Positions 54,114 to 61,903 of a stretch of DNA of 64,000 nucleotides are shown here, piece by piece. The notes under the pieces were generated by a model. It saw only the letters and a list, made by a program, of their open reading frames with translations. It searched no databases and was not told the DNA's origin. The position numbers and the translations under genes were made by a program. Numbering within the stretch: the first letter of the stretch is position 1; each line of letters starts with the position of its first letter. This DNA is from Alphaproteobacteria bacterium (lineage in GTDB: Bacteria > Pseudomonadota > Alphaproteobacteria > Micropepsales > Micropepsaceae), in NCBI GenBank assembly GCA_016783965.1, contig JADHVO010000005.1, forward strand, positions 248,001 through 312,000, given 5' to 3'.

Positions 54114-54576
54114 AGCCCGCGTCTTTGCCGATGAACCCGTCATCGAGATCACCCGCCTGCTCGACGCGCCGCGCGAGCTGGTCTGGGAGTGCTTTACCGA
54201 TCCGAAACACCTCGCGCATTGGTGGGGCCCGAACGGCTTCTCGATCACCACCCACAGCCACGCGGCACGCAGCGGCGGCAAATGGGATTTTGTGATGCAC
54301 GGCCCCGACGGCACCGACTACAACAATCTCGTCGTCTATACCGAGGTGACGAAACCCGAGCGCCTGGTTTACGACCATCGCGATCCCGGCGGCGACATCC
54401 ATTTCCACGCTGTCATCACGCTCACGATCGAGGGCGGCAAGACGCGCGTGGTTATGCGTTCGCGCTTCCCGTCGCTGGCGGCGCGCGACCACGTGGTGCG
54501 CGAATTCGGCGCCGTCGAAGGCGGCAAGCAGACGCTCGACCGTCTTGGCGCCTATCTCGCCACACAGGAGGCCTGA
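54091..54576 (+). CDS. SRPBCC (AHSA1/START-like) protein 1
   Basis: A 161-residue START-like domain protein: ITRLLDAPRELVWECFTDPK, HLAHWWGPNGFSI and the C-terminal helix EFGAVEGGKQTLDRLGAYL. The fold has a hydrophobic cavity for a small ligand. It overlaps the arsR gene and has AAAGGAAGAAAGC before the ATG. Together with the next two genes it forms a cluster of three related proteins; the ligand is unknown. Confidence 0.93.
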   Translation: MSAAPKSEARVFADEPVIEITRLLDAPRELVWECFTDPKHLAHWWGPNGFSITTHSHAARSGGKWDFVMHGPDGTDYNNLVVYTEVTKPERLVYDHRDPGGDIHFHAVITLTIEGGKTRVVMRSRFPSLAARDHVVREFGAVEGGKQTLDRLGAYLATQEA

Positions 54577-54581
54577 GCGCC

Positions 54582-55052
54582 ATGGCCGCTATCGTCAAGG
54601 CCGGAACAGAAGTTCGCTTCGAGCGCATCTTCGACGCCCCGCGCGACCTCGTCTTCGCCTGCTGGACGGACGCCAGGCACCTGAAAGCGTGGTGGGGTCC
54701 CGCCGGCTCGGAGAACGGCGAAACGCGCATCGACCCACGTCCCGGGGGGGACATCTTCATCCAGATGCGCGGCCCGGGCTTCGATCACCCCATGGGCGGT
54801 ACGGTCGAGGAGATCGACCCGCCCCGCCGCCTCGTCTTCCTCTCCAAGGCGTTCCGGAACCCTGACGGGTCGTGGGCCTTCGTCAACCGGAACACGGTGC
54901 TCTTCGAGGACGTGGGCACCGGCACGCGCGTCAGGCTCCACACCCTGGTTCTCAGCGCATCGGAAGAGTTCGCGGTGCCGGTCGACAACATGAAGGAAGG
55001 CTGGGCCGGAAGCCTTGACCGCCTCGCGGCGCATCTTGCGAAGACTGCGTGA
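54582..55052 (+). CDS. SRPBCC (AHSA1-like) protein 2
   Basis: A 156-residue START-like protein, similar in layout to its neighbour: FERIFDAPRDLVFACWTDAR, HLKAWWGPAGS and NMKEGWAGSLDRLAAHL. It starts five bases after the first SRPBCC gene's stop, so the two are co-translated. Sequence divergence from the neighbour suggests different ligands or a heterodimer. Confidence 0.93.
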   Translation: MAAIVKAGTEVRFERIFDAPRDLVFACWTDARHLKAWWGPAGSENGETRIDPRPGGDIFIQMRGPGFDHPMGGTVEEIDPPRRLVFLSKAFRNPDGSWAFVNRNTVLFEDVGTGTRVRLHTLVLSASEEFAVPVDNMKEGWAGSLDRLAAHLAKTA

Positions 55053-55153
55053 CGTCATGAGCGGATGCCCGGCAGGAACGTCACACGTTTGTCGGTGGAG
55101 TGTCAGCAGCGTTCGGTTGCATGATCTGCCGCCATCTCGACCCGGGAGCCTGT

Positions 55154-55681
55154 ATGGTTATCGCCCTCATTGTCATCGCCATCACCGTCGTAGCGCTGCT
55201 GATCCTCATCTCCACGCGTCCGAACAGCTTCCGCATCGAACGCACGACGCGCATAGCCGCGCCGCCCGACCGTGTGTTTCCGCTCATCCAGGACTTCCAC
55301 GAATGGACCAAATGGTCGCCATGGGAAAAGCTCGACCCCGACCTGAAGCGCACCTACTCCGGCGCGCCCGCGGGCGTGGGTGCCGCCTATGGCTGGGAAG
55401 GCAAGAACACCGGCTCGGGCGCCATGGAGATCACCCAGGCGACGCCCGCCTCCCGCGTCCTGATCAAGCTCGACTTCATCAAGCCGTTCGAGGCGCACAA
55501 CACGGCCGACTTCACCATCACCTCCGACGGCGGCGGCTCGGTGGTGACCTGGGCGATGTACGGACCGCAGGGCTTCGTGAACAAGGCCATGAGCCTCGTC
55601 ATGTCCATGGACAAGATGGTCGGCGGCCAGTTCGACGAAGGTCTCGCGAACTTGAAGCGGGTGTCGGAGACGGGCGCCTGA
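55154..55681 (+). CDS. membrane-anchored SRPBCC family protein
   Basis: A 175-residue protein with one N-terminal membrane helix (VIALIVIAITVVALLILI) and then a START-like domain (RIERTTRIAAPPDRVFPLIQ, WTKWSPWEKLDPDLKRTYSG). The helix would anchor the ligand pocket on the periplasmic or cytoplasmic membrane face. GGGAG lies upstream of the ATG at 55154; a GTG or ATG farther up would place residues before the helix. Third SRPBCC protein of the operon, 101 bases after the second. Confidence 0.9.
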   Translation: MVIALIVIAITVVALLILISTRPNSFRIERTTRIAAPPDRVFPLIQDFHEWTKWSPWEKLDPDLKRTYSGAPAGVGAAYGWEGKNTGSGAMEITQATPASRVLIKLDFIKPFEAHNTADFTITSDGGGSVVTWAMYGPQGFVNKAMSLVMSMDKMVGGQFDEGLANLKRVSETGA

Positions 55682-55728
55682 GAACGTCCTAGGATCGCCG
55701 CAACGCACTCTCGAGGGAGAACGATAAA

Positions 55729-56367
55729 GTGAGAAACGCCCTTTTCCTGTCCGCAGCCCTTTTCCTGGCTGCTCCCGCTTTCGCCGCCGACCAGCCGCCG
55801 CCGACCCCGGCGCCCATGGTCATCCCGCACGGCACCAGCGATTACACCAAAGCCGTCGCCGGCGCCTACACGCTGGATAGCCACCATGTCGGTGTCATCG
55901 CCCGTGTCTCGCATCTTGGCTTCTCGATCAGCATCTTCCGCTTCGGCGACGTCGCCGCGAAGCTCGCCTGGGATCCGGCGGCACCCGAGAAATCCTCGCT
56001 GACCGCGACCGTGAAAACAGCTTCGATCGAGACCAACGTCGCAAATTTCGCCGACGACATCAGCAAAAACTACCTCAACTCGGCCCAGTTCCCGGACGCG
56101 ACATTCGTCTCGACCGCCTTCCACAAGATCGACGCGACGCACGGCAAGGTCGACGGCAGCTTCACGCTCAAGGGCGTGAGCCGACCCGTCACCTTCGATG
56201 TCACGCTGGTCGGCGCCGGCCCGGGCTTCGCGGGTGGCCCGAAGATGGGCCACGTCATCGGCATCCACGCCGAAGGCTGGATCAATCCTACGGACTACCA
56301 CATCGGGCCGTTCTTCAAGGACCCGATCCAACTCGTCATCGATACCGAATTCGACCACCCGGCATAA
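55729..56367 (+). CDS. YceI family periplasmic protein (third)
   Basis: A 212-residue YceI protein beginning with GTG after GAGGGAGAACGATAAA. The signal peptide ends near AFA-AD (residue 19); a Pro-rich linker (PPPTPAP) leads into the lipocalin-like domain (AYTLDSHHVGVIARVSHLGF, FPDATFVSTAFHKI, LKGVSRPVTFDVTLVGAG). Unlike the first two copies it is not beside a cytochrome b561 gene but follows SRPBCC genes, and a GST gene comes next. Ligand unknown. Confidence 0.93.
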   Translation: MRNALFLSAALFLAAPAFAADQPPPTPAPMVIPHGTSDYTKAVAGAYTLDSHHVGVIARVSHLGFSISIFRFGDVAAKLAWDPAAPEKSSLTATVKTASIETNVANFADDISKNYLNSAQFPDATFVSTAFHKIDATHGKVDGSFTLKGVSRPVTFDVTLVGAGPGFAGGPKMGHVIGIHAEGWINPTDYHIGPFFKDPIQLVIDTEFDHPA

Positions 56368-56392
56368 CGACACACTTGACGGAGAGAACGGG

Positions 56393-57034
56393 GTGTCCAT
56401 CAGGCTCTACTACCACCCGCTGTCGTCCTTCTGCTGGAAGGTGCTGATCGCGCTGTACGAGAACGACACGCCGTTCGAACCCGTCATCGTCGACCTCGGC
56501 GATCCAGCCTCGCGCGATCCGTTCCTCAAACTCTGGCCGGTCGGCAAATTCCCCGTCATAGAGGACGGTGACCGCATGGTCCCGGAATCGACGATCATCA
56601 TCGAATATCTCGACCAGCATTATCCGGGCCGCACGCGCTTCATTCCGTCCGATCCGGACAAGGCCCGCCAGATGCGCATGCGCGACCGTTTCTTCGACCT
56701 CAACATCCACATCCACATGCAGAAGGTGATCGGCGACCGCATCAGGCCCGCCGGCAGCAAGGACCCGTTCGGCGTGAATGACGCGCGCCAGAAGATCGCC
56801 ACCGCGCTCGGCATGGTCGAAGGCGACATCGCCAGTCACGAATGGGCGTTCGAGAAGACGTTCACGATGGCCGACTGCGCCGCCGCGCCCGCGCTCTTCT
56901 ATGTCGACAAGATCGAACCGCTCGCGCCCAAATTCCCCAACACCGCCACCTATCTCGATCGCCTCAAGGCTCGCCCCAGCTTTGCGCGCTGCCTGAAAGA
57001 GGCCGAGCCCCACTTCAAGATGTTCCCTGCCTAG
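56393..57034 (+). CDS. glutathione S-transferase family protein
   Basis: A 213-residue GST. The thioredoxin-like N-domain has YYHPLSSFCWKVLIALYEND, GKFPVIEDGDRMVPESTIII with the glutathione-binding ES pair; the C-domain shows MADCAAAPALFYVDKI. It starts with GTG; GGAG is eight bases upstream. Last gene of the arsR-led operon, so it may act with the SRPBCC proteins on a toxic or lipophilic compound. Its TAG shares CTAG with the convergent operon. Confidence 0.93.
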   Translation: MSIRLYYHPLSSFCWKVLIALYENDTPFEPVIVDLGDPASRDPFLKLWPVGKFPVIEDGDRMVPESTIIIEYLDQHYPGRTRFIPSDPDKARQMRMRDRFFDLNIHIHMQKVIGDRIRPAGSKDPFGVNDARQKIATALGMVEGDIASHEWAFEKTFTMADCAAAPALFYVDKIEPLAPKFPNTATYLDRLKARPSFARCLKEAEPHFKMFPA

Positions 57035-57780
57035 GCGGGCGCCGCTGCGGCCGGCAGTTTCGCGCGCGCCCTGCTTTGCCGCGTGCGCACCAGCCAGTAC
57101 GCCATCACTCCCAGCGGCGCGAGGCCGAGCACGTACAGCACCGGCGAGCCGTGCAGCCAATGCGGCATCACCTTCTGCTGTCCTATGAAGAACGATCCCG
57201 CGGCAAAGAAGAACACGAAGCACATGCGCCACAGGTGCCGCCGCAGCCGTTCGTTCGGTGAAAGCCGGCCGCGCAGGACCACGCGCAGGTCGGTCAGCGC
57301 GATGGCCGCTGCGATCGCCGCGAACACCGCGTAGTACACGTAGGAGAATCCTTCGAGCGCGTGCGTCGGGCTCGCATAGGCCTGCACGGCCAGCGAACCG
57401 TCCCCCGCCGCCACCAGCGCGATGACCGCCAGACCGACCTTCTCCGCCGCGCCGATCCGGCCTGCCGGCCGCTGCATCGTCAGCCAGCCGGTCGTCACCA
57501 GATAGGTCGCGAGCACACCGCCGGCAACGTTGGACGGCTCGCGCAGCGGCACCGCAAGCACGATCGCCGCTCCACCCATCGCCAGCATCGCGAGCACGAA
57601 CGCCATGCCGAATGCTCGGTGCATGTCGCCACCCTTGCGCACCGTGACAGCGGCATAGCCCGCCAGGACGCCGGCGCTGCCGCCTGCGATGTGCAGCGCG
57701 AGCCCTGCGACCAGCAAACCCACGCCCCACCACGGCGTGGTCGCCAGCATGTCGGCCAGCACATGTGACATCGGCATCAT
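57031..57780 (-). CDS. DUF2306-like membrane protein (paralogue of the 58246 gene)
   Basis: A 249-residue membrane protein with about seven hydrophobic segments. It carries HIAGGSAGVLAGYAAVTV, RKGGDMHRAFGMAFVLAML, the same His-(G-rich)-KGG-x-x-HR-x-x-G pattern as the paralogue two genes upstream. An Arg/Ala-rich tail ends the protein. Start ATG 57780 overlaps the preceding stop (ATGA) and has GGAG seven bases upstream. Last gene of the GntR/ABC operon; function unknown. Confidence 0.85.
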   Translation of the reverse strand: MMPMSHVLADMLATTPWWGVGLLVAGLALHIAGGSAGVLAGYAAVTVRKGGDMHRAFGMAFVLAMLAMGGAAIVLAVPLREPSNVAGGVLATYLVTTGWLTMQRPAGRIGAAEKVGLAVIALVAAGDGSLAVQAYASPTHALEGFSYVYYAVFAAIAAAIALTDLRVVLRGRLSPNERLRRHLWRMCFVFFFAAGSFFIGQQKVMPHWLHGSPVLYVLGLAPLGVMAYWLVRTRQSRARAKLPAAAAPA

Positions 57781-58253
57781 GTCCTTTCTCCGCGCGGAAT
57801 GAGCGACAGCACGAACCCGAGCACCGCGAGGCCCAGCAGGCCGTAGACCACGATGGACGCCACTGGCACGCCGCCTGCGACCGTCTTCGCGCCGCCGCTT
57901 AGTGTTGGATGCAGAGCGTTCAACACCTTGTTTCCGAGCTGGTGCAGCAGGAACAGCAGGTACATCAGCGGAATCATCGAGCGGTACCGCACCAGCACCA
58001 GCACGCCGAGCAGCGCGATCAGAAGTCCGGCAAACCCGAGCAGCGCGAACAACGCAACCGCTTCGTTCGCGCCCGCTTCGCCGTAGAGATTGAGCGGGAT
58101 ACCGTCCGCATTCATCGCCGTCTCGCGCGCATTGAACGCCGACTGGAATCCGATCCCCAGCCGTACGATCAGCACCGGCACGAAAAGCCACAACCCCAGC
58201 CGCCAGCCGCGGAACGTGTTGTCGATCTGGCGCGGTAGCAGCAGGCTAGGCAT
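57777..58253 (-). CDS. small polytopic membrane protein
   Basis: A 158-residue protein with four hydrophobic helices (about 20-37, 60-85, 90-110, 128-150). PLNLYGEAGANEAVALFAL lies between the first two. I recognise no family. It overlaps the upstream gene by eight bases and the downstream gene by four, so it is firmly part of the operon. Confidence 0.85.
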   Translation of the reverse strand: MPSLLLPRQIDNTFRGWRLGLWLFVPVLIVRLGIGFQSAFNARETAMNADGIPLNLYGEAGANEAVALFALLGFAGLLIALLGVLVLVRYRSMIPLMYLLFLLHQLGNKVLNALHPTLSGGAKTVAGGVPVASIVVYGLLGLAVLGFVLSLIPRGERT

Positions 58254-58986
58254 GCACCACCGCCGGCGGCCCGGGCCGCGCCCGCCGCCCTGTCGTCCAG
58301 GTCCGGGCCAGCCAATAGATCATCAGCACCAGAGGCACGAACACCGGCACGAACAGCCAGAACCCGTGCAGCGCCTGCGGCACCACCGCCTGCACCTTCG
58401 GCTGGCCGAGGAACGCCGACCCGGTCGCGATGGTCAGCGCCGTCAGCATCCTCCACAGATGCCGCGCCGTCTGTGCCGCGCCCATCACGCCGCCCCGCCA
58501 GATCACGCTCAGGTCGGCCAGCGCCGCGGCCGCTACGATGAATCCGATCACATAAAAAGCCGGTGGCGGAACATCCGGGAACAGGTGCGGGTCACGGATC
58601 GCCATCTGCCACAGCACGAAGTCTGCCGCGCCGATGCCGAGCACCACCGCCAGCCCGCCATATTCGAGTGTCCCCACGCCGCCTGCGTGACGCCGCGCCG
58701 TCGACCATCCGGTCAGGATCAGATAGAGCGTCAACATGCCCGCAATAGACGACACCGGGTCGTTCAGGAACGGCGCCACTGCCGCGCCGACGCCTGCCAT
58801 CGCCAGCATCGAGACGAAGAACGCGTTGCCCGCCCCGCGATGCCAGCGTCCGCCCTTCCTTGCGAACGCCGCGACAAGTCCGGAGGCGATGCCCACGGTC
58901 CCGCCGCCGATGTGCCCCCACAAGAGCGCGTCGGTCGTTGCGCGCGCGATCAACGGCGCGCTGGAATCGAGCACCAGGTGGGCCAT
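58246..58986 (-). CDS. DUF2306-like membrane protein
   Basis: A 246-residue protein with about seven hydrophobic segments. The N-terminal motif reads WGHIGGGTVGIASGLVAAF, RKGGRWHRGAGNAFFVSML and is homologous to the 57031 gene, so the operon holds two copies of one fold. Starts one base after the stop of the 43-residue protein. Function unknown; the histidines could hold haem or metal. Confidence 0.87.
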   Translation of the reverse strand: MAHLVLDSSAPLIARATTDALLWGHIGGGTVGIASGLVAAFARKGGRWHRGAGNAFFVSMLAMAGVGAAVAPFLNDPVSSIAGMLTLYLILTGWSTARRHAGGVGTLEYGGLAVVLGIGAADFVLWQMAIRDPHLFPDVPPPAFYVIGFIVAAAALADLSVIWRGGVMGAAQTARHLWRMLTALTIATGSAFLGQPKVQAVVPQALHGFWLFVPVFVPLVLMIYWLARTWTTGRRARPGPPAVVHA

Positions 58987-58987
58987 C

Positions 58988-59119
58988 TTAGAGGCGCGCC
59001 AGCAGCAGGACCACGCTCGTCACCGCACCGACAACGAGAAACCAGAACCCGGCCGACTCCCGCAGATGCGAGACGATGAACGACTCCAGACCGAACTCGT
59101 CATGCGATAGAGCGAACAT
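58988..59119 (-). CDS. 43-residue single-helix membrane protein
   Basis: A short gene: 43 codons and TAA, with a near-perfect AAGGAGG seven bases before the ATG. The product has an acidic N-terminal half (HDEFGLESFIVSHLRESAG) and one transmembrane helix (FWFLVVGAVTSVVLLLARL) ending the protein. It lies 27 bases after the ABC permease and one base before the next gene, so it is clearly in the operon. Tiny one-helix proteins often modulate transporter complexes; this role is inferred. No similar protein is known to me. Confidence 0.8.
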   Translation of the reverse strand: MFALSHDEFGLESFIVSHLRESAGFWFLVVGAVTSVVLLLARL

Positions 59120-59146
59120 AACGAACCCTCCTTCTCGAGAATTCTT

Positions 59147-60139
59147 TCAAAGCGCCTCGCGCTTGCGGCGCATCCACACGGCGGCGGCCAGGAACGCGGC
59201 CGCCACGACAAGTCCCGCCCACAGTCCCGGCGTGCTCAGGAAACCAGCCAGATCGATCTGCTGAAGACCGAACACCGGAACGCCGTCCATCCCGTGGCGC
59301 GTGCCATGGTTCTGCGTCACGTGCTCGTGCAGCACATGGATCGGCAGCATGGTCGGCCTGGAGAACGCCGCATCGACGGCGCCGCCCAGGCGGTACGAAA
59401 TCAGCCGGCCGGCATAATGCGTGCCGAACGCGAGCCGCTCGACCAGGACAAGCGCCAGCGGCGGCAGGATACCCCACAGGAACGGCGCCTTCTTGGCCCA
59501 GCCGGACACGAAGATGAACCAGGCATAGATCGGCGCATGCCACAGCGCGAAAGCAAACGCGCCGTACAGCATCACGATCTCCATCTGGAAAATCGGCAGG
59601 TTCGACAGCAGGTCGTTCACGCTCATGCCCGAAGCCATGCGCGCGACGATGTTCAGCGCCAGCATGACGAGATGCAGCACCACCGTGACGGCGAACACGA
59701 TGATCGGCAACACGACGAGCGGGATGAACGCCTTCGACAGCACCGTCGTCAGGTTCGACACCGGCAGCGACTTCCAGAACAGGATGCTGCGCTCGCGCCG
59801 CTCGTTGTAGAGCGCGCCCAGGCAATAGAAGAGCCCGACGATGACGCCCACAGCGATCACCGAAACGGCTGCGATGTCGTAAGGCAGCACCATGATGGCG
59901 GGCATCGAATTCGGCGTCAGCGTCGCGCGGATTTCCTGCTCGTGGCGCGCCATGCTGAAGAAGCTGATCACGAAACCGAACAGCACCAGCCCCGCGACCG
60001 CCAGCGGCGCGATATAGAGCGAACCGTATTCCCAGATTTCGCGCCTGACCGACCAGAAGAACGGCCGCGTCGATGAGGCCGTCGCGGTCGTCGCCGCAGG
60101 CATGGTCTCGGGAACGGCATCGGAGGATGACATGCTCAT
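59147..60139 (-). CDS. ABC transporter permease
   Basis: A 330-residue ABC-2-like membrane protein with about six helices (near 42-62, 88-108, 132-160, 186-210, 220-242, 300-320). The ERRERSILFWKSLPVS segment (about 112-127) is a typical coupling region. A large loop (about 245-295) with His-rich HVLHEHVTQNHGTRHG faces outward. Start overlaps the ATPase stop (ATGA). It forms a transporter with the ATPase upstream; the substrate is unknown. Confidence 0.9.
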   Translation of the reverse strand: MSMSSSDAVPETMPAATTATASSTRPFFWSVRREIWEYGSLYIAPLAVAGLVLFGFVISFFSMARHEQEIRATLTPNSMPAIMVLPYDIAAVSVIAVGVIVGLFYCLGALYNERRERSILFWKSLPVSNLTTVLSKAFIPLVVLPIIVFAVTVVLHLVMLALNIVARMASGMSVNDLLSNLPIFQMEIVMLYGAFAFALWHAPIYAWFIFVSGWAKKAPFLWGILPPLALVLVERLAFGTHYAGRLISYRLGGAVDAAFSRPTMLPIHVLHEHVTQNHGTRHGMDGVPVFGLQQIDLAGFLSTPGLWAGLVVAAAFLAAAVWMRRKREAL

Positions 60140-60999
60140 GCGGCAATTCCCTGCGTGGCGCCCATGGTGGCGACGAACAGATCGGCGATGCTCGGCGTGC
60201 GGATTTCGCCCAATCCGGTGAGCTGGTCGCGCTTCACGCCGTCGAACAGCATGATCGCGCGGTTGAACACCTGCCGTTCGTTGATCGGCTTCAGCGCGCG
60301 CGCCGCCGCGATGTTCTCGGGGTTCACCATCACCTCGGTGTAGCGCGCCTCGAAGTCTTCCATGCTGCACGTCAGCACGATCCGCCCACGGTCGATGAAC
60401 ATCAGGTCGGTCAGGATGTGTTGGATCTCCTCGACCTGGTGCGTCGTCACCACGATGGTGCGCGTGTGGTCGAAGTAGTCGTTCAGCAGCGTGTCGTAGA
60501 ACTGCTTGCGGTAGAGCAGATCGAGCCCCAGCGTCGGCTCGTCCAGCACCAGCAGCTTGGCATCGATCGCCATCACCAGCGCCAGATGAAGTTGCGCCAC
60601 CATGCCCTTCGACAATTCGCGCACGCGGCTGGTGTGCCTGATCGTCGTCTTGGCCAGGAAGCCTTCCGCCTTCGCACGGTCGAAGCGCGGATGCACGCCG
60701 GCGACGTAGTCGACCACCTGCGAAACCCGCATCCAGCGCGGCAGCACGGCGACGTCGGCCACGAAGCACACGTCGCGCATCAGCGCGTCGCGCTCGGTCC
60801 ACGGATTGCGCCCCAGCACCTTCAACTGGCCTTCATACGGCACGAGACCGAGGATCGCGTTCAGCGCCGTGCTCTTGCCCGCGCCGTTGGGACCGATCAG
60901 GCCCAGGATGCGCCCCTCCTCGACTTTCAGGTCGATGCCGGCAAGCGCGACCGTGGTTCCAAATGTCTTGCGCAATCCGTGCGCTTCAATGCACGACAT
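60136..60999 (-). CDS. ABC transporter ATPase, YtrB-like
   Basis: A 287-residue ATP-binding subunit. Walker A GPNGAGKS at 36-43, a reduced signature LSKGM at 129-133 instead of LSGGQ, Walker B LLVLDE at 149-154 and the H-loop TTHQVEE. The LSKGM form is common in YtrB-type and other GntR-linked exporters. The C-terminal 70 residues are family-specific. Start overlaps the gntR stop. Works with the permease at 59147. Confidence 0.93.
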   Translation of the reverse strand: MSCIEAHGLRKTFGTTVALAGIDLKVEEGRILGLIGPNGAGKSTALNAILGLVPYEGQLKVLGRNPWTERDALMRDVCFVADVAVLPRWMRVSQVVDYVAGVHPRFDRAKAEGFLAKTTIRHTSRVRELSKGMVAQLHLALVMAIDAKLLVLDEPTLGLDLLYRKQFYDTLLNDYFDHTRTIVVTTHQVEEIQHILTDLMFIDRGRIVLTCSMEDFEARYTEVMVNPENIAAARALKPINERQVFNRAIMLFDGVKRDQLTGLGEIRTPSIADLFVATMGATQGIAA

Positions 61000-61364
61000 C
61001 AGGCGCCCCCATTGTTGGTTGCGGTGAGCAATTCCTGCGGCGTCAGCCCCAGGCGATGGATCGTCGCCAGGATCGGTGGCCATTGCTCGGTGAGGAACTT
61101 GCGGCGCTCGGCGCCCAGCAGCGACTTGCGCGCGCCGGCATTGACGAACAGCCCCAGGCCGCGGCGCTTCTCGACAAGCTGCTCGTCGGCGAGCTGGTCA
61201 TAGCCTTTCAGCACGGTCAGCGGATTGACGCGGTACTCCGCGGCCACGCTGCGCACCGACGGAAGCGGATCGCCCTCTTTCAGCGCCCCGTCCAGGATCA
61301 TCGCCACGACGCGGTCGCGCACTTGGCGGTAGATCGGCTGGGTGTCGTTCCAATCGTCCGGCAT
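60999..61364 (-). CDS. GntR family regulator, YtrA subfamily
   Basis: A 121-residue protein: the winged-HTH covers about residues 9-75 (QPIYRQVRDRVVAMILDG, LPSVRSVAAEYRVNPLTVLK), and the tail is the short helical YtrA type with no large ligand domain. ATG 61364 is used because PIYRQV normally begins about ten residues in; GTG 61421 is possible. It leads the ABC operon and its own promoter overlaps a perfect inverted repeat, so autoregulation is likely. YtrA-type regulators often respond to cell-envelope antibiotics. Confidence 0.92.
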   Translation of the reverse strand: MPDDWNDTQPIYRQVRDRVVAMILDGALKEGDPLPSVRSVAAEYRVNPLTVLKGYDQLADEQLVEKRRGLGLFVNAGARKSLLGAERRKFLTEQWPPILATIHRLGLTPQELLTATNNGGA

Positions 61365-61450
61365 ACGCCCGATTGCCCTTTGCCTTGCGAGCGTCGGCGG
61401 GTCCCACTGACCGGCCACCACGCTGCCCCATCACCATGTAGGCGGTTCAG

Positions 61451-61479
61451 TGTTATAGTCAAGTACAACACTATAACAA
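61451..61479 (-). promoter_or_regulatory. promoter and operator of the gntR/ABC operon
   Basis: On the minus strand TTGTTA (61474-61479), 16 bases, TATAAC (61452-61457) forms a good promoter. TGTTATAGT (61451-61459) and ACTATAACA (61470-61478) are a perfect 9-bp inverted repeat with a 10-base centre, overlapping both boxes; AGTGTT/AACACT repeats it in overlapping register. YtrA-type GntR proteins bind such palindromes, so this is the likely operator. Confidence 0.8.
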
Positions 61480-61603
61480 TTTCGACGATGACTTTGGCTA
61501 GGAACGAATGTTTTTCAGGTTGCAAGCGCCTGAGATCTCTATTGAATTGGGTTTATCATAACCGCCGAGCCAGTTATCCACAGGTTCATCGCATGTCCGA
61601 GTC

Positions 61604-61633
61604 TTGAAGCCTAGAATATGTTTCATATATGTT
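61604..61633 (+). promoter_or_regulatory. promoter of the monooxygenase leader
   Basis: TTGAAG (61604-61609), 18 bases, TATGTT (61628-61633), or with a 16-base spacer TATATG (61626-61631). The 13-bp inverted repeat ATATG-TTT-CATAT (61616-61628) lies between the boxes and could be an operator. Transcription would start near 61640, about 400 bases before the monooxygenase ATG. Confidence 0.5.
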
Positions 61634-61639
61634 CCGTCC

Positions 61640-61903
61640 AATCTGAGAGTGGAGCACGAGCGATGACCTACCGAATCTGACGTGACGGCCGTCGCATACC
61701 AGGCTTGTGCGTGTCACGCGCACCCGTGGAGAGGATCGAGGCAACCGCTGGCCGGCGGCGACGCGCGATCCGTGAGTCCGACAAGCCTGCGGGGTGAACA
61801 GAGAAGGTGTCTGTTGGTCGGGCGGGATGCCGCTGGCTGCGAGTCGCCGAAGCACTGGACCGGAGCGAGGCCGTCTGCGGGCACGCAGGCGGCTTCGCTC
61901 TTT
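61640..61903 (+). ncRNA. putative structured leader RNA ending in a terminator-like hairpin
   Basis: Several perfect stems follow one another. CAGGCTTGT (61700-61708) pairs with ACAAGCCTG (61781-61789) and encloses two hairpins: GTGCGTG-TCA-CGCGCAC (61707-61723) and GGATCG (61733-61738) with CGATCC (61766-61771), giving a three-way junction. AACAGA (61797-61802) pairs with TCTGTT (61810-61815). A 17-bp stem (61863-61879 with 61884-61900, two G-U pairs, GGCA loop) ends in TTT like a terminator. The order suggests a riboswitch- or attenuator-type leader or a free small RNA. I match it to no known family. Confidence 0.5.
61663..61680 (+). CDS. possible five-residue leader peptide
   Basis: ATG with GGAG eight bases upstream encodes Met-Thr-Tyr-Arg-Ile then TGA. 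It is just downstream of the promoter and before the structured block, where a translated leader peptide of an attenuator would be. Such short frames occur by chance, so confidence is low. Confidence 0.2.
   Translation: MTYRI

Noticed and set aside
61640..61903. Known structured RNAs (RNase P, tmRNA, SRP RNA, TPP, cobalamin, glycine or SAM riboswitches)
   Set aside because: None of the recognisable core sequences of these families is present, so the block is reported only as an unassigned structured region.
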